Shown here one piece after another: positions 16,743-25,014 of a DNA stretch of 64,000 nucleotides. The notes below the pieces were generated by a model, which was not told the origin of the DNA, did not search any database, and saw nothing but the letters and a program-made list of their open reading frames with translations. The DNA is from Streptomyces tirandamycinicus (GTDB lineage Bacteria > Actinomycetota > Actinomycetes > Streptomycetales > Streptomycetaceae). Where the stretch lies: NCBI RefSeq assembly GCF_003097515.1, contig NZ_CP029188.1, positions 1 to 64,000 on the forward strand, written 5' to 3'. The position numbers were made by a program, and so were the translations under genes. Positions within the stretch are counted from its first letter, which is position 1. Each line of letters starts with the position of its first letter.

Positions 16743-17971
16743 GGTCGTGCCCCCTGTGGTGGTGTAGTCGGACCGATCTGGTCGTTGTTGGGGTAGATCT
16801 TGTCCATGCTGCCTTCGGGGAGGTAGCGGCGTGGGAAGGCGATCCACTCGTCGTGCATCTCGATGAGCACGGCGGTGGTGAGTCGTTCGAGGGCGTCGGG
16901 GTTGGGGAAGATCTGCACGACGTCGGTCCGGCGTTTGATCTCGCGGTTGATCCGCTCCAGCGGGTTGGTCGACTGGATCTTCTTCCAGTGCCGATCAGGG
17001 AAGTCCGCGAACGCGGTCAGGTCCTCCTTCGCCTCCAGGAGCAGGGCCCTGACCTTGGGGAACTGGCGGCCGAGCATGTCGGCGACGGTGTCGAGCTGGG
17101 CCCGGACGGCTGCGGCGTCAGGCTGGGCGAAGATCGTGCGGATGGTCGCGGCCACCATTTCCGCGGAGTCCTTCGGGATCATCGCGAAGACGTTGCGCAG
17201 GAAGTGAACGCGGCATCTTTGGTAGCCGGCGCCGAGTATGACTTTGCGCACGGCCTTGACCAGACCCGAGTGGTGGTCGGCGATGACCAGGCGGACCCCG
17301 TTCAGGCCCCGTTCGCGCAGGGAGCGCAGGAACTCGCTCCAGAACGCCTCGGTCTCGCTGTCGCCGACCATCAGTCCCAGCACTTCGCGTCCGCCGTCCT
17401 CGGTGATGCCGGTGGCGATCACCACGGCCTGGGACACGATCTGGTGGTTCACCCGCGCCTTGCAGTACGTCGCGTCCAGGTAGATGTAGGGGAATCGGGT
17501 GTGGTCCAGCGGGCGGGTGCGGAAGGCGGTGAGTTCGGCGTCCAGTCCGGCGCAGAGCCGGGAGACCTCGCTATTGGAGATCCCGGTGTCCGCGCCCAGG
17601 GCCCTGACCAGGTCGTCCACGCTGCGGGTGGACACTCCGTGGACGTATGCCTCAACGATGACGGCGTAAAGGGCCCGGTCGATACGGCGGCGGCGTTCGA
17701 GCAGGCTGGGGAAGAAGGTGCCGGTGCGGACCTTGGGGATGGCCAGGTCCAGGTCTGCGGCCTGCGTGGTCAGCACTTTGTCGCGGTGACCGTTGCGCCA
17801 GGTCGTACGGGTCTCGGCGTGCTCGCCGGGCTCCGCGCCGATGTGGGTGGTGGCCTCGGCCTCGATGAGTTCCTGCAGGATCCGCTGGGCCAGGACCCTG
17901 ATCAACTCGATTCCGTCCGCCGTACGCAGTGACTCCATCAGCCGGAGTAAGTCATGCTGGGACAAGGCCAT
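16718..17971 (-). CDS. IS256-family transposase, copy 2
   Basis: It has the same blocks and start context as copy 1 (ATG at 17971) and is 417 residues long. It again runs past the element end: after GPTTPPQGARP the frame adds SIGDRPS from IS5 DNA and stops at 16718. The three catalytic regions (YIYLDATY, LVIADHHSG, NPLERINRE) are intact. It differs from copy 1 by Asn for Lys in GISNSEVSR. The lack of an internal stop in both copies means this is a property of the element, not of one insertion. Confidence 0.9.
   Translation of the reverse strand: MALSQHDLLRLMESLRTADGIELIRVLAQRILQELIEAEATTHIGAEPGEHAETRTTWRNGHRDKVLTTQAADLDLAIPKVRTGTFFPSLLERRRRIDRALYAVIVEAYVHGVSTRSVDDLVRALGADTGISNSEVSRLCAGLDAELTAFRTRPLDHTRFPYIYLDATYCKARVNHQIVSQAVVIATGITEDGGREVLGLMVGDSETEAFWSEFLRSLRERGLNGVRLVIADHHSGLVKAVRKVILGAGYQRCRVHFLRNVFAMIPKDSAEMVAATIRTIFAQPDAAAVRAQLDTVADMLGRQFPKVRALLLEAKEDLTAFADFPDRHWKKIQSTNPLERINREIKRRTDVVQIFPNPDALERLTTAVLIEMHDEWIAFPRRYLPEGSMDKIYPNNDQIGPTTPPQGARPSIGDRPS
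16735..16742. repeat. 8-bp target duplication of the IS5 site (partner 12792-12799)
   Basis: CTATCGAG here is the reverse complement of 12792-12799. See the partner entry. Confidence 0.85.
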
Positions 17972-18080
17972 CGCGTCACCTCTCTCAACGAGCTTCGCTA
18001 CTCGGAGAGTTGCGCGATGGCCGCCTCATGACCAGGGGCTATGCGGAGATCGCTGCTACACCACTCGACGGGACACCATC
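16743..18080 (-). mobile_element. IS256-family element, copy 2 (1338 bp), inverted
   Basis: It has the same length as copy 1 and is nearly identical to it, in opposite orientation. The left flank is the IS5 N-terminal half; the right flank is the first part of IS3 orfB. Together with copy 1 it is the recombination substrate for the inversion of 14138-16742. Confidence 0.9.
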
Positions 18081-18088
18081 CCGAAGTG
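18081..18088. repeat. 8-bp target duplication of the IS3 site (partner 14138-14145)
   Basis: CCGAAGTG is the reverse complement of 14138-14145. See the partner entry. Confidence 0.85.
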
Positions 18089-18126
18089 GGCGCGGTTGGC
18101 GGAGATGAAGTCCCAGCGGCAGGGTC
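18081..18126 (-). pseudogene. IS3-family orfB, first codons
   Basis: On the minus strand the frame after orfA reads RWDFISANRAHFG and ends at the IS256 boundary. HFG is also the first sequence after IS256 copy 1 at 14138, so the two pieces join into one orfB. Confidence 0.75.
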
Positions 18127-18474
18127 TCACTTCACCTCCCGGGCGAAATGGGCGGCTGCCCGACGCAAGATCTCGCGCTCGAGTTGCCACTCCTTCTCCG
18201 CCTTCAGCAGCCGGGCATTCTCCGCCCGCAGCCGGGCCAGCTCATCCGCCTCACTCCCGCCCGCGTCACGGAGCCCGGGCATGGCCTGGGCCTCGTCCTT
18301 GCGGACCCACGTCCGCTGCGACTCCGCGGTGATGCCGAGATCAGCGGCTACCGAGGCATACGTCCGCTTGCCGACCGCGGCGCGGTAGAGCGCGACGGCG
18401 TCCTTCCTGAACTCCTCCGGATACGGAGACCTGCGTCCCACCTGGGCATCCCTCCCTGGACCATCAAGATCCAT
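18127..18474 (-). CDS. IS3-family orfA
   Basis: About 115 residues from the ATG at 18474; a GTG at 18489 is an alternative start. It has the usual OrfA layout: SPYPEEFRKDAVALYRAA and YASVAADLGITAESQRTWVR form the HTH that binds the IS ends. A leucine-zipper-like helix follows (ELARLRAENARLLKAEKEWQ), ending EREILRRAAAHFAREVK. It is normally expressed with orfB as a frameshift fusion. Here orfB is broken by two insertions and a frameshift, so the element cannot transpose on its own. Confidence 0.85.
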   Translation of the reverse strand: MDLDGPGRDAQVGRRSPYPEEFRKDAVALYRAAVGKRTYASVAADLGITAESQRTWVRKDEAQAMPGLRDAGGSEADELARLRAENARLLKAEKEWQLEREILRRAAAHFAREVK

Positions 18475-18480
18475 TGTCAG

Positions 18481-18501
18481 GGTGTCCACTCCAAAGGATC
18501 A
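18481..18501. repeat. IS3 left terminal repeat
   Basis: Read inward it is TGATCCTTTGGAGTGGACAC. It is the inverted partner of 16456-16476. Confidence 0.75.
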
Positions 18502-18873
18502 GCCTCACTGCAGCCAGACCGCCCGCAACCCTGGTCTCTTCCGAGTCAACCGCAGCAGTGCGCCCACATCCGGGCCTGCCGCCGACTACCGTGCCAACGG
18601 CGGGGCAACGGCACCGGGAAAGCAACGTGCCTCGGCTTCGTCGAACATGGCCGCGACGAGGCTCTCTCGGCTGCCCTTCGCACCGAGGTCGAAGGGGCGC
18701 TTCCAAGCCGACTGTGCGCCGACCGGGGCTTTTGGGGCCGTCAGCAGAACGTTCTGGAGTGCTTCGTCCAAGATCTCCATGAGGGCCTCGCTGCGGTGCC
18801 GGGCGCAGATCGCCGGAGCGTAGGTGCAAGGCGTCCGCGCTCTTCTGACGCCCTCGCCCGGCGCGGCCGGCCC
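18502..18873. other. Intergenic, no recognised gene
   Basis: Both strands have open stretches, but none has a ribosome site together with recognisable family sequence. It may hold decayed DNA next to the IS3 end. Confidence 0.45.
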
Positions 18874-20283
18874 TCAGTCCGGCAGGGCGTCTCTGAGCGC
18901 TTCGTCCAAACGCCGCGCCAGTTCCCCGTCACTGGGCGGGTTGTCTGTGAAGAGGGCGCCCAGCTCGGTGGTGAAGGTCTGGGTGAAGGCGCCGTACAGC
19001 GGGGTGCGGGGGCGGTGCACCGCCTGCTGGAGGGCGGGGAGCAGGATGGCGCCGGCGTACTCCGGGCGGCCGGCCGCGTCGCGGGGCACGGTGTCGGCGC
19101 TCTCCCCGGTCGGCGCCGCCGAGGGCGTCGCGGCGCCCACCGTGCACGTCACGGCGTCGTCCGTGTAGGCGGAGGTGCGCGTCGCCGCGAAACCGGCGTC
19201 CAGCAGGCAGCGTTCGCTCTCCTTGCCGGTCAGGTACTCGATCAGGTCGGTCGCCTTGGTCCTGCGCTGGGACGCCGCGGTCACGGCGAGGTTCTGGCCG
19301 CCGAGGACGGCCCGCCCCGGCAACGCGGTCACACCGAGCCGGTCGTCGTCGGGGAACGACTGGTGCAGGGCGGGATACACATACGGCCAGTGGCGCAGGA
19401 AGGTGGTGCGGCCCGAGGCGAAGTCACCGAGGGAGGCCGCCTCGTCGGAGTGGAAGGCGTCCGGGAGCACGTACGAGGCCTCGGTGCGACGGCGCAGCTC
19501 GCTGATGCCCTCGGTCAACTCCTCGACGGTGGCGGTGTAGTGGCCGTCTCCGCCGGTGAGCGTGAGGTCCGGTACGGCGGACGCGAACGCCTCCACGGCG
19601 TTGACCGTCCGCCCCTCGTACGCGGCGAGCTGGGTCGTCCAGCCCTTGTCGTAGCCGTCGGGCTTGTGGTCGCCGACGGCGTTGATCAGCGTCTTCAGTT
19701 CCGGCCAGTCCAGGCCGCCCGTCAGGTCGGTCTGCTCGACGTCCGCCTGGCTCAGGTGGTCGCGGCGGTAGTAGAGCAGGCCGACATCGCTGTTGAAGGG
19801 AGCGGCGTACACGTTGCCGTCCCAGCGGGCGGTGCTCGCGACGGGTGCGATGACGTCGTCGTCGAGCAGCGACTCGGGCAGTGGGCTGATCAGGTCCGCG
19901 GCGGCGAACTCCGGGACCCAGGTGACGTCGAGGTTGACCACGTCGTAGGCGGCGCTGCCGGACTGGAGCGCGCCGAGCAGTTGGCTACGCTGCTCGTCGG
20001 CGCTGCCGGGGAGTTCGACCAGTCGGGCCCGGTAGCCGGTGCCGGCCTTCTCCTGCTCGGCGTTCCAGGCGTCGATGAGCCGCTGGCGGACGCCGTTCTT
20101 GCCGGTGACGTCCCGGCCGCTGGCGACCACGATGTCGCCGGGCACGTCGGCGGAGGGCGGCGTCGCGGGTCCGCTTCCGCCGTCGCCGCCACCACTGCAC
20201 GCGGTCGGCAGGAGCAGGCAGAGCGCTGCCGGCAGCGCCGCCAGGTGCCGCCGGGACTGTCGTCGCAGCTCTGCTCCGCGCAT
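18874..20283 (-). CDS. Solute-binding lipoprotein of the EACC1-caspase system
   Basis: This encodes 469 residues; its ATG overlaps the caspase gene's stop (TGATG), with GGGGGAG just upstream. The N-terminus is a lipoprotein signal: basic residues, then LAALPAALCLLLPTAC with Cys29 as lipid anchor, then a Gly/Ser-rich linker. The remainder is an ABC-type extracellular solute-binding fold (DIVVASGRDVTGKNGVRQRL, YDVVNLDVTWVPEFAAADLI, GNVYAAPFNSDVGLLYYRRD, GRTTFLRHWPYVYP). No permease genes accompany it. Its tight coupling to a caspase protein with its own solute-binding and vWA domains suggests an extracellular sensor rather than a transporter part; this is inference. Confidence 0.75.
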   Translation of the reverse strand: MRGAELRRQSRRHLAALPAALCLLLPTACSGGGDGGSGPATPPSADVPGDIVVASGRDVTGKNGVRQRLIDAWNAEQEKAGTGYRARLVELPGSADEQRSQLLGALQSGSAAYDVVNLDVTWVPEFAAADLISPLPESLLDDDVIAPVASTARWDGNVYAAPFNSDVGLLYYRRDHLSQADVEQTDLTGGLDWPELKTLINAVGDHKPDGYDKGWTTQLAAYEGRTVNAVEAFASAVPDLTLTGGDGHYTATVEELTEGISELRRRTEASYVLPDAFHSDEAASLGDFASGRTTFLRHWPYVYPALHQSFPDDDRLGVTALPGRAVLGGQNLAVTAASQRRTKATDLIEYLTGKESERCLLDAGFAATRTSAYTDDAVTCTVGAATPSAAPTGESADTVPRDAAGRPEYAGAILLPALQQAVHRPRTPLYGAFTQTFTTELGALFTDNPPSDGELARRLDEALRDALPD

Positions 20284-23018
20284 CAGGTCTCCCCCGTTCC
20301 GGTGCGCGCGACCTCGTCGTGGAGGGCGGCGCCGAGATCGTCGTCGGCGTCCAGGCACCGGCCGCCGCTGGCCTCCGAGATCCGGGCGTCCGGCTTCCCC
20401 GCGTCGCAGCCGCCGCCCTTGAGGGAGACCATCGCGACCGGCAGCCCTCTCGCGCGGGCGATGTCCAGGAGGCTGCCGAAGCCGTCGCCGGCGAGCCGGT
20501 CCGCGTCCTCGTCGTCGGTGACGAAGACGATCAGGCCGGGGCGTTCGTCGTCGGCGTCCCGGACCTCCATGGCGTCGAGCGCGGCCCGCAGCGCCCCGAG
20601 CGGGTTCGCCTCGGCGTCCCGGACCTGGGCCTCGCGGTCGATGGCGCGCTCGGCGTCCTTGCGGGAGTGCGCGCCGAAGGGGAGCAGAGTGTCGTACGTG
20701 TCCTCACCTGCGTCCGACACTGCCCACACGGCGTACTCGTCCCGGTCGCCGAGCCCGCCCAGCGACTGTTTCAGCAGGCCCGGCCCACCGCTGGGTCCCT
20801 CCCACTGGCCGACCATGGAGCCGGAACTGTCGAGCAGGAACAGCACGCGGCCGGGCCCATTGGCGCCCCGGTAGTCCTCCAACGACGCCTCCATCGCGTC
20901 CCGTCCGGCGGACTCCGTCAGCGGCGACGGTGCCCTCAGCACCCCTTCGGCGACCTCGGTGGAATCCAGCAGGGCCCGGTTGCCGGTGGCCGCGCGGAAG
21001 CCGTCTTGGGCGAAGGCCACCCGGCCGCCCTCGCCGGTGAGCCACTCCCGGAAGGCCTCCGCCTCACGGTCCCGGTCGGTCTCGTCGCGGTCGGCGCCCT
21101 GCCAGCGGACGCGGACGAAGACCGGCTCCAGCCCCGGAACGTCACCCGGGTACTGGGCCATGCGCGGGGTGCGGCGCGCGCTGTCGCAGCCGACGCCGCT
21201 CTTCAGGAGGAACTCGGGGACGAGGGCCGCGGTGCGGTTGTCGACGGCGTCGTCGTCGGGCAGCGTGCACAGCAACTCGGCGGCGGTCGGAGCGGGCGGC
21301 CCGGACTGGGCGACCCGGTCCTCGGCGCGGCGGGGGTCAGGGGCGCCAGCCGCGCCCTGGGTGCCGTACAGGGCGATCGTGGCCAGCAGTCCGGTGTCGG
21401 TGAACTCCGGGTCGGGGCGGCGCACCGCCGCGCCCGCGTGCCGTGCGCGCAGGTTGTCGATCATCCGGGTGAGCGGGGGGCCGGTACGGTCGTCCAGCTC
21501 ATCGACGGCGATGCCCTGCGGGACGGCGAGCACGACGGGAGAGTACGCGAAGGGCTCCTGGTCGGCGTCCAGTTCGGCCACGGCGTCGGTGTCCTGCCCC
21601 GCGATGGCCCGGGCGGCGTCGGCGGGGGAAGCGGGTATCCACACGTCGGGCTGCGGGCCGACGTCGCGCTGCGGGTTGGTGTCGGCCTCGCGGGGTTCCT
21701 GCCAGGCACCGGTCTGCTTGCGCAGGGCGGTGACCGCGTCGGCGGCGCCCGCGCTGTAGACGGTGATGCCGCTGCGGCGGCAGTCGTCGCCGGTGGTGTT
21801 CGCCTCCGACGTCAGGTACGCGTCGGCTGCGGCCCGGACGGTCGGCTCTAGGTCGGGGTCGGTGAGCACCCGCAGTTCCAGGGGTGGCGCGCAGGAGGAG
21901 GGGCCGCCGGTCGGAACGAGATGACGGTAGACACCGATACCGAGGGCGGTCACGACCAAGACCAGCATGACGACGCCCCCGGCCACGAGCCGCCGCGTCC
22001 GCCGCCACTCCCGCCTCGTTCCGTCCTCGTCTCCCGTGTCACCCGCCCGCACACCGGCTTTTCCGCCGACGCCCGGGTCCTCCCGGAACCCGGACCCACC
22101 CCTACGACGGATCAACGCGCCCCACGCTGAGTCCATCCCGCCCAGCCGTCCGGCCAGAACCGCGCCGACCCGGCGGACGAGCCCGGGGTCGGGGTCGGGA
22201 GACCCGGGCCCAGGGACGGGGGCGGGATCAGGCGCGGGGCGAGGGACGGGGGCGTCAGGCGCAGGCGGGCTTCCGGTCCTCCCAGCCCCGGCGGCGAGCA
22301 GCACGTCCATGCCGGGCTCGGCGCGGCTCTCCGGTTCCCAGGCGTCACCCCGTACCGTCCGGTGACCCGCGGCGGACATCCGAGCCCGCAGACCGTCCAC
22401 GAGGTCGCCGAACGACACGTCGCCGCCCGCTTCCAACAGCTTCACCAGTTCGGCGGTGAACGGCGTCGGCATGTCGGGATCACCCGCGTCGATGCGGTGA
22501 TTGGGCTGCACGCTCATCAGCAGCAGCCGCCGTTTGTCGGGGGTCTGAGGGCGGACCCAGGCGGCGTTGCCGGCGAAGCAGCAGTCGAGGACGACCACGA
22601 TCCGCCCGGCCGAACTCGCGGTGAGCATCGCTTGCGCCAGGCTGAACAGCACCGCGCCCGGGAAGACCGCGTGCCCGCCCGCGACCACGCGTGCGTTGCG
22701 CATCTGCAGGAACAGCTCGTCGCCCGCGTTCGGTATCGCCCCGTGCCCGGCGAAGTACAGCAGCAGGACGCCGTCCGCCTCGTTTGCGGCCTTCCAGAGC
22801 TCCTGGTCGAAGGTGCCCTGGTCGGGAGAGCGGCACACCGTGATCTCCCGCTCACCGAACACACCGCCGTGCCGCAGCGCCTCCGCCAGCCGGTTCAGGT
22901 TGTGTTTGACCGCGGGAAGGTCGCCGGGCACGCCGTCCGGCGGTGCCGTGTTGTCGTACTCGGACACTCCGACCAAAAGCGCCCGGTTCGCCTTCCCCCG
23001 CGGGTCGTAACCGGTCAC
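20283..23018 (-). CDS. Caspase-TM-solute-binding-vWA fusion protein
   Basis: This encodes 911 residues from the GTG at 23018, seven bases after the EACC1 stop. Domains: residues 10-245 are a C14 caspase-like peptidase (NRALLVGVSEYD; YFAGHG with His92; DCCFAG with Cys147); 250-340 is a Pro-rich then basic linker; 344-366 is a membrane helix (LVAGGVVMLVLVVTALGIGV). Residues 380-715 are a solute-binding fold (LELRVLTDPDLEPTVRAAAD, FAYSPVVLAVPQGI). Residues 722-905 are a vWA domain with a DSSGSM MIDAS at Asp730. The basic linker before the helix places the caspase inside and the sensor part outside. I infer a signalling protease triggered by an external ligand, probably for dormancy or cell suicide. 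Confidence 0.85.
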   Translation of the reverse strand: MTGYDPRGKANRALLVGVSEYDNTAPPDGVPGDLPAVKHNLNRLAEALRHGGVFGEREITVCRSPDQGTFDQELWKAANEADGVLLLYFAGHGAIPNAGDELFLQMRNARVVAGGHAVFPGAVLFSLAQAMLTASSAGRIVVVLDCCFAGNAAWVRPQTPDKRRLLLMSVQPNHRIDAGDPDMPTPFTAELVKLLEAGGDVSFGDLVDGLRARMSAAGHRTVRGDAWEPESRAEPGMDVLLAAGAGRTGSPPAPDAPVPRPAPDPAPVPGPGSPDPDPGLVRRVGAVLAGRLGGMDSAWGALIRRRGGSGFREDPGVGGKAGVRAGDTGDEDGTRREWRRTRRLVAGGVVMLVLVVTALGIGVYRHLVPTGGPSSCAPPLELRVLTDPDLEPTVRAAADAYLTSEANTTGDDCRRSGITVYSAGAADAVTALRKQTGAWQEPREADTNPQRDVGPQPDVWIPASPADAARAIAGQDTDAVAELDADQEPFAYSPVVLAVPQGIAVDELDDRTGPPLTRMIDNLRARHAGAAVRRPDPEFTDTGLLATIALYGTQGAAGAPDPRRAEDRVAQSGPPAPTAAELLCTLPDDDAVDNRTAALVPEFLLKSGVGCDSARRTPRMAQYPGDVPGLEPVFVRVRWQGADRDETDRDREAEAFREWLTGEGGRVAFAQDGFRAATGNRALLDSTEVAEGVLRAPSPLTESAGRDAMEASLEDYRGANGPGRVLFLLDSSGSMVGQWEGPSGGPGLLKQSLGGLGDRDEYAVWAVSDAGEDTYDTLLPFGAHSRKDAERAIDREAQVRDAEANPLGALRAALDAMEVRDADDERPGLIVFVTDDEDADRLAGDGFGSLLDIARARGLPVAMVSLKGGGCDAGKPDARISEASGGRCLDADDDLGAALHDEVARTGTGET

Positions 23019-23025
23019 CGGACGC

Positions 23026-23388
23026 CTACCTGTCGTCGGGCTGCACCGGCTCGACGCGCACCTGGGGCGGATCGCCTTCCTCCACCGCACGGCGGTTGGC
23101 CTGCCAGGCCTCCACGGATCGTCTGACCTGGTCCACCACGCCCTGGAACAGCGCGCCCGCGGCGCCCCCGAGCACCGCCACGACGATGTCCATGCCGGTG
23201 CCCATAGGGGTACCGGCCTCGTCGGTCCGGCTCTGTTCGGTGATGCGGAGCTGGTCGATCCGGGCCAGGTCGGCGAGCGGTTTCTCCCGTTCCAGCCACT
23301 TGTGCAGGGCGACGATGTCAGTCGCCCTCTCGGTTCCGTCGAGCCGGATCCGGATACCGCGCGTCACCACACCGTCCCCCTCAGCCAT
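23026..23388 (-). CDS. Effector-associated constant component EACC1
   Basis: This encodes 120 residues. It matches the EACC1 family described by Aravind and co-workers for NTP-dependent and caspase-containing conflict systems of multicellular bacteria. The N-terminus is a strand-rich RGIRIRLDG with a helix (DIVALHKWLEREKPLADL). The middle is PMGTGMDIVVAVLGGAAGAL, and a helix (QVRRSVEAWQANRR) precedes a short C-terminal strand. The protein is thought to couple effectors to their regulators. It is the first gene of a three-gene operon, seven bases before the caspase start. No independent enzymatic motif is visible. Confidence 0.8.
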   Translation of the reverse strand: MAEGDGVVTRGIRIRLDGTERATDIVALHKWLEREKPLADLARIDQLRITEQSRTDEAGTPMGTGMDIVVAVLGGAAGALFQGVVDQVRRSVEAWQANRRAVEEGDPPQVRVEPVQPDDR

Positions 23389-23561
23389 AACTCACCATCA
23401 TGACACCGCTGTTGCGCGCAGGCTAGGGTCCGTACACCGCTGCCGTGCCGTCCACGCGGGGAGCGCACGCCGTCCTTGCCCCCGGGACTACGCCTTTGGA
23501 GCCTGTCCACCCGGGACCGTGGTCCGACCAGCCGGGCACCGACGACAGTTAGCGTCCCACC

Positions 23562-23867
23562 ATGCGTATAGGACTACTTGGCACCGGCAACGTCGCCCGA
23601 GCACTGGCCCCCGGATGGAGGGACGCAGGACACGACGTGCTCCTCGGTTCGCGTCGGCCCGAGGATCGGACAGACCTTGGTCTCCCCGTGGCGGACCTGA
23701 GTGAGACAGCCGCCCACGCAGAGGTTCTGGTCAACGCCACCCCAGGGGCCGTTTCCGTGGAACTGCTGCGCTCCATCGGCGCGCCGGCGCTGGCCGGCAC
23801 CGTGCTGATCGATGTGGGGGTCGGCCTCTCCGACGACTTCACCGAGCTCTCAGTGGACGGTTCGTAA
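23562..23867 (+). pseudogene. NADPH:F420-type reductase, truncated
   Basis: This encodes 101 residues from the ATG at 23562. It has the Rossmann start MRIGLLGTGNVARALAPGW with GxGxxA and continues to LVNATPGAVSVELLRSIGA and GTVLIDVGVGLSDDF, as in coenzyme F420-dependent NADP oxidoreductases. Full-length members have about 200 residues; here the frame ends at TAA 23867, so the C-terminal dimerisation half is missing. It sits at the edge of a region of gene remnants and was probably cut by a rearrangement. Confidence 0.7.
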
Positions 23868-23924
23868 GGCGATGTCCGTTTCCGGCTGTGGTTGGAGCAA
23901 GGTCGCTGGTGGGGATTGCGTCGG

Positions 23925-24359
23925 CTATTGCTTCCTGGCGAAGTTGCCGGTGTCGGCCTCGGTGAGGATCCCGAGTTTGACCAGGCGTTTCAGCTTGGCG
24001 CGGGTGCCTTCGACGTTCTTCGGCAGCAGTTCGTGACCGAGGGCTTCGCAGACGTCCTTGGCCCGCAGCGGCCCGGTCGCGTGGTTGAAGGCGGCGAGGA
24101 TGCGGGGGTAGTCCGGGTGCTCGGGCAGCTCCGGCGCGACGGCGGGGAGCCGGTCGGCGAGGCCGGTGACGGTCTTGCGAGTGATCGCGAGGTGCTCCAG
24201 GTGTGTCTCCGCCTCCCGCAACCTGGTCTGCAGGCCGCCGATCTGTGCGCGGAGATCGTCGGCCAGGGCCCGGGCGGCATTACGGGCTTCGTGATCATTG
24301 GGGTGTCGTAGCTCAACGATCACGAGGTGGCCCGTGCCTGCCGCTGTATCCTCTCTCAT
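23925..24359 (-). CDS. Coiled-coil/winged-helix hypothetical protein
   Basis: This encodes 144 residues from the ATG at 24359. Residues 25-70 form a helix with coiled-coil character (EARNAARALADDLRAQIGGL). The C-terminal 70 residues (PDYPRILAAFNHATGPLRAK through GTRAKLKRLVKLGILTE) have the helix order of a winged helix used in DNA binding. Similar proteins are frequent in Streptomyces beside transposase genes. No role can be named. The opposite strand just upstream carries a transposase fragment, so it may have travelled with that element. Confidence 0.55.
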   Translation of the reverse strand: MREDTAAGTGHLVIVELRHPNDHEARNAARALADDLRAQIGGLQTRLREAETHLEHLAITRKTVTGLADRLPAVAPELPEHPDYPRILAAFNHATGPLRAKDVCEALGHELLPKNVEGTRAKLKRLVKLGILTEADTGNFARKQ

Positions 24360-24361
24360 CC

Positions 24362-24480
24362 CGCCGGTGTTGGTGAGGCTGGGTCCGCTGGACCTCGGCC
24401 AGATCGCTGACCTGCGGCCTTTCCTGGAGTTGGTGCCCAACCCGCGTGCGAGGCGGGGCCGCTGGTACTCGCTGAGGCCG
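24362..24480 (+). pseudogene. ISAs1-family transposase N-terminal fragment
   Basis: The plus-strand frame reads DLRPFLELVPNPRARRGRW followed by YSL, the conserved N-terminal block of ISAs1-family transposases (VPDPR.RRGRWY). Nothing of the catalytic part follows. It is a short remnant. Confidence 0.5.
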
Positions 24481-24725
24481 CCTCGTCCGCCACCGGCGGA
24501 GCAACCGAACGCGAGCGCCGACGTGAAGCGGTGTACGAAGCATGCGTAACCGCACTGGAATCCCTCGTCGAGGAGGGCGTCTTCGGCACGGCCCGTATCA
24601 GGGTCGCGGTGTTCGCCGTTTCCGACGTCGAGGATCCGGTGCGGGAGGTGGAGTGGATCCGCCGCCTCAACCTGCCGAGCCGGAGCCGTGATGTCTGGGC
24701 AGACGCCGTAGCATCGCGATCATGA
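24481..24725 (+). pseudogene. C-terminal fragment of a DUF4303-like gene
   Basis: The frame reads ERRREAVYEACVTALESLVE, then EGVFGTARIRVAVFAVSDVE and VEWIRRLNLPSR before a stop. This resembles the C-terminus of immunity-type DUF4303 proteins. The N-terminal part is missing and replaced by the transposase remnant. Confidence 0.35.
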
Positions 24726-24850
24726 GCTACGGCATGCACATGCTGCGGTGGCCACCAGGGTTGTCAGTGGAGGAAGCCCTCGAAGCTGAGGAGGACGCCG
24801 CCGGGGGACCGCGGGCACTTGCCTTCCGCTGGAGGCAGGCGACGAGGTGT
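24722..24850 (+). pseudogene. Start of a small hypothetical gene, truncated
   Basis: From the ATG at 24722 the frame reads MSYGMHMLRWPPGLSVEEAL then EAEEDAAGGP, a typical opening of small Streptomyces hypothetical proteins. After about 30 codons it runs into sequence antisense to the istB fragment and loses gene-like composition. Confidence 0.35.
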
Positions 24851-24933
24851 TCGGCATGTGTCCAGGACTCCTTGCGGGCCCGCTCGGCGAAGTCGAGCCG
24901 TTCTGGCACGTCCAGCAGTGCCGGGGCCTTCAC
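24815..24933 (-). pseudogene. IS21-type istB C-terminal fragment
   Basis: The minus strand reads KAPALLDVPERLDFAERARK and ESWTHAEHLVACLQRKASAR. This is the typical N-terminal helical part of IstB (the IS21 ATPase helper) that precedes its AAA domain. The ATPase core is absent. Confidence 0.5.
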
Positions 24934-25014
24934 CGCCCGCGCTGGAAATGCCGAGCCAGCAGCAGTCTGCTGACCGGTGCGGCGGCTGGAGGCCGTGGCA
25001 GCGGCGTGGACCGG

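Noticed and set aside
20319..21851. Open frame of 510 codons antisense to the caspase fusion gene
   Set aside because: It is a high-G+C shadow frame with no ribosome site or family sequence; the opposite strand has clear domains.
23019..23090. Earlier start for the caspase gene inside the EACC1 gene
   Set aside because: It would overlap EACC1 by about 65 bases with non-family sequence. GTG 23018 follows the EACC1 stop and begins the conserved caspase domain.
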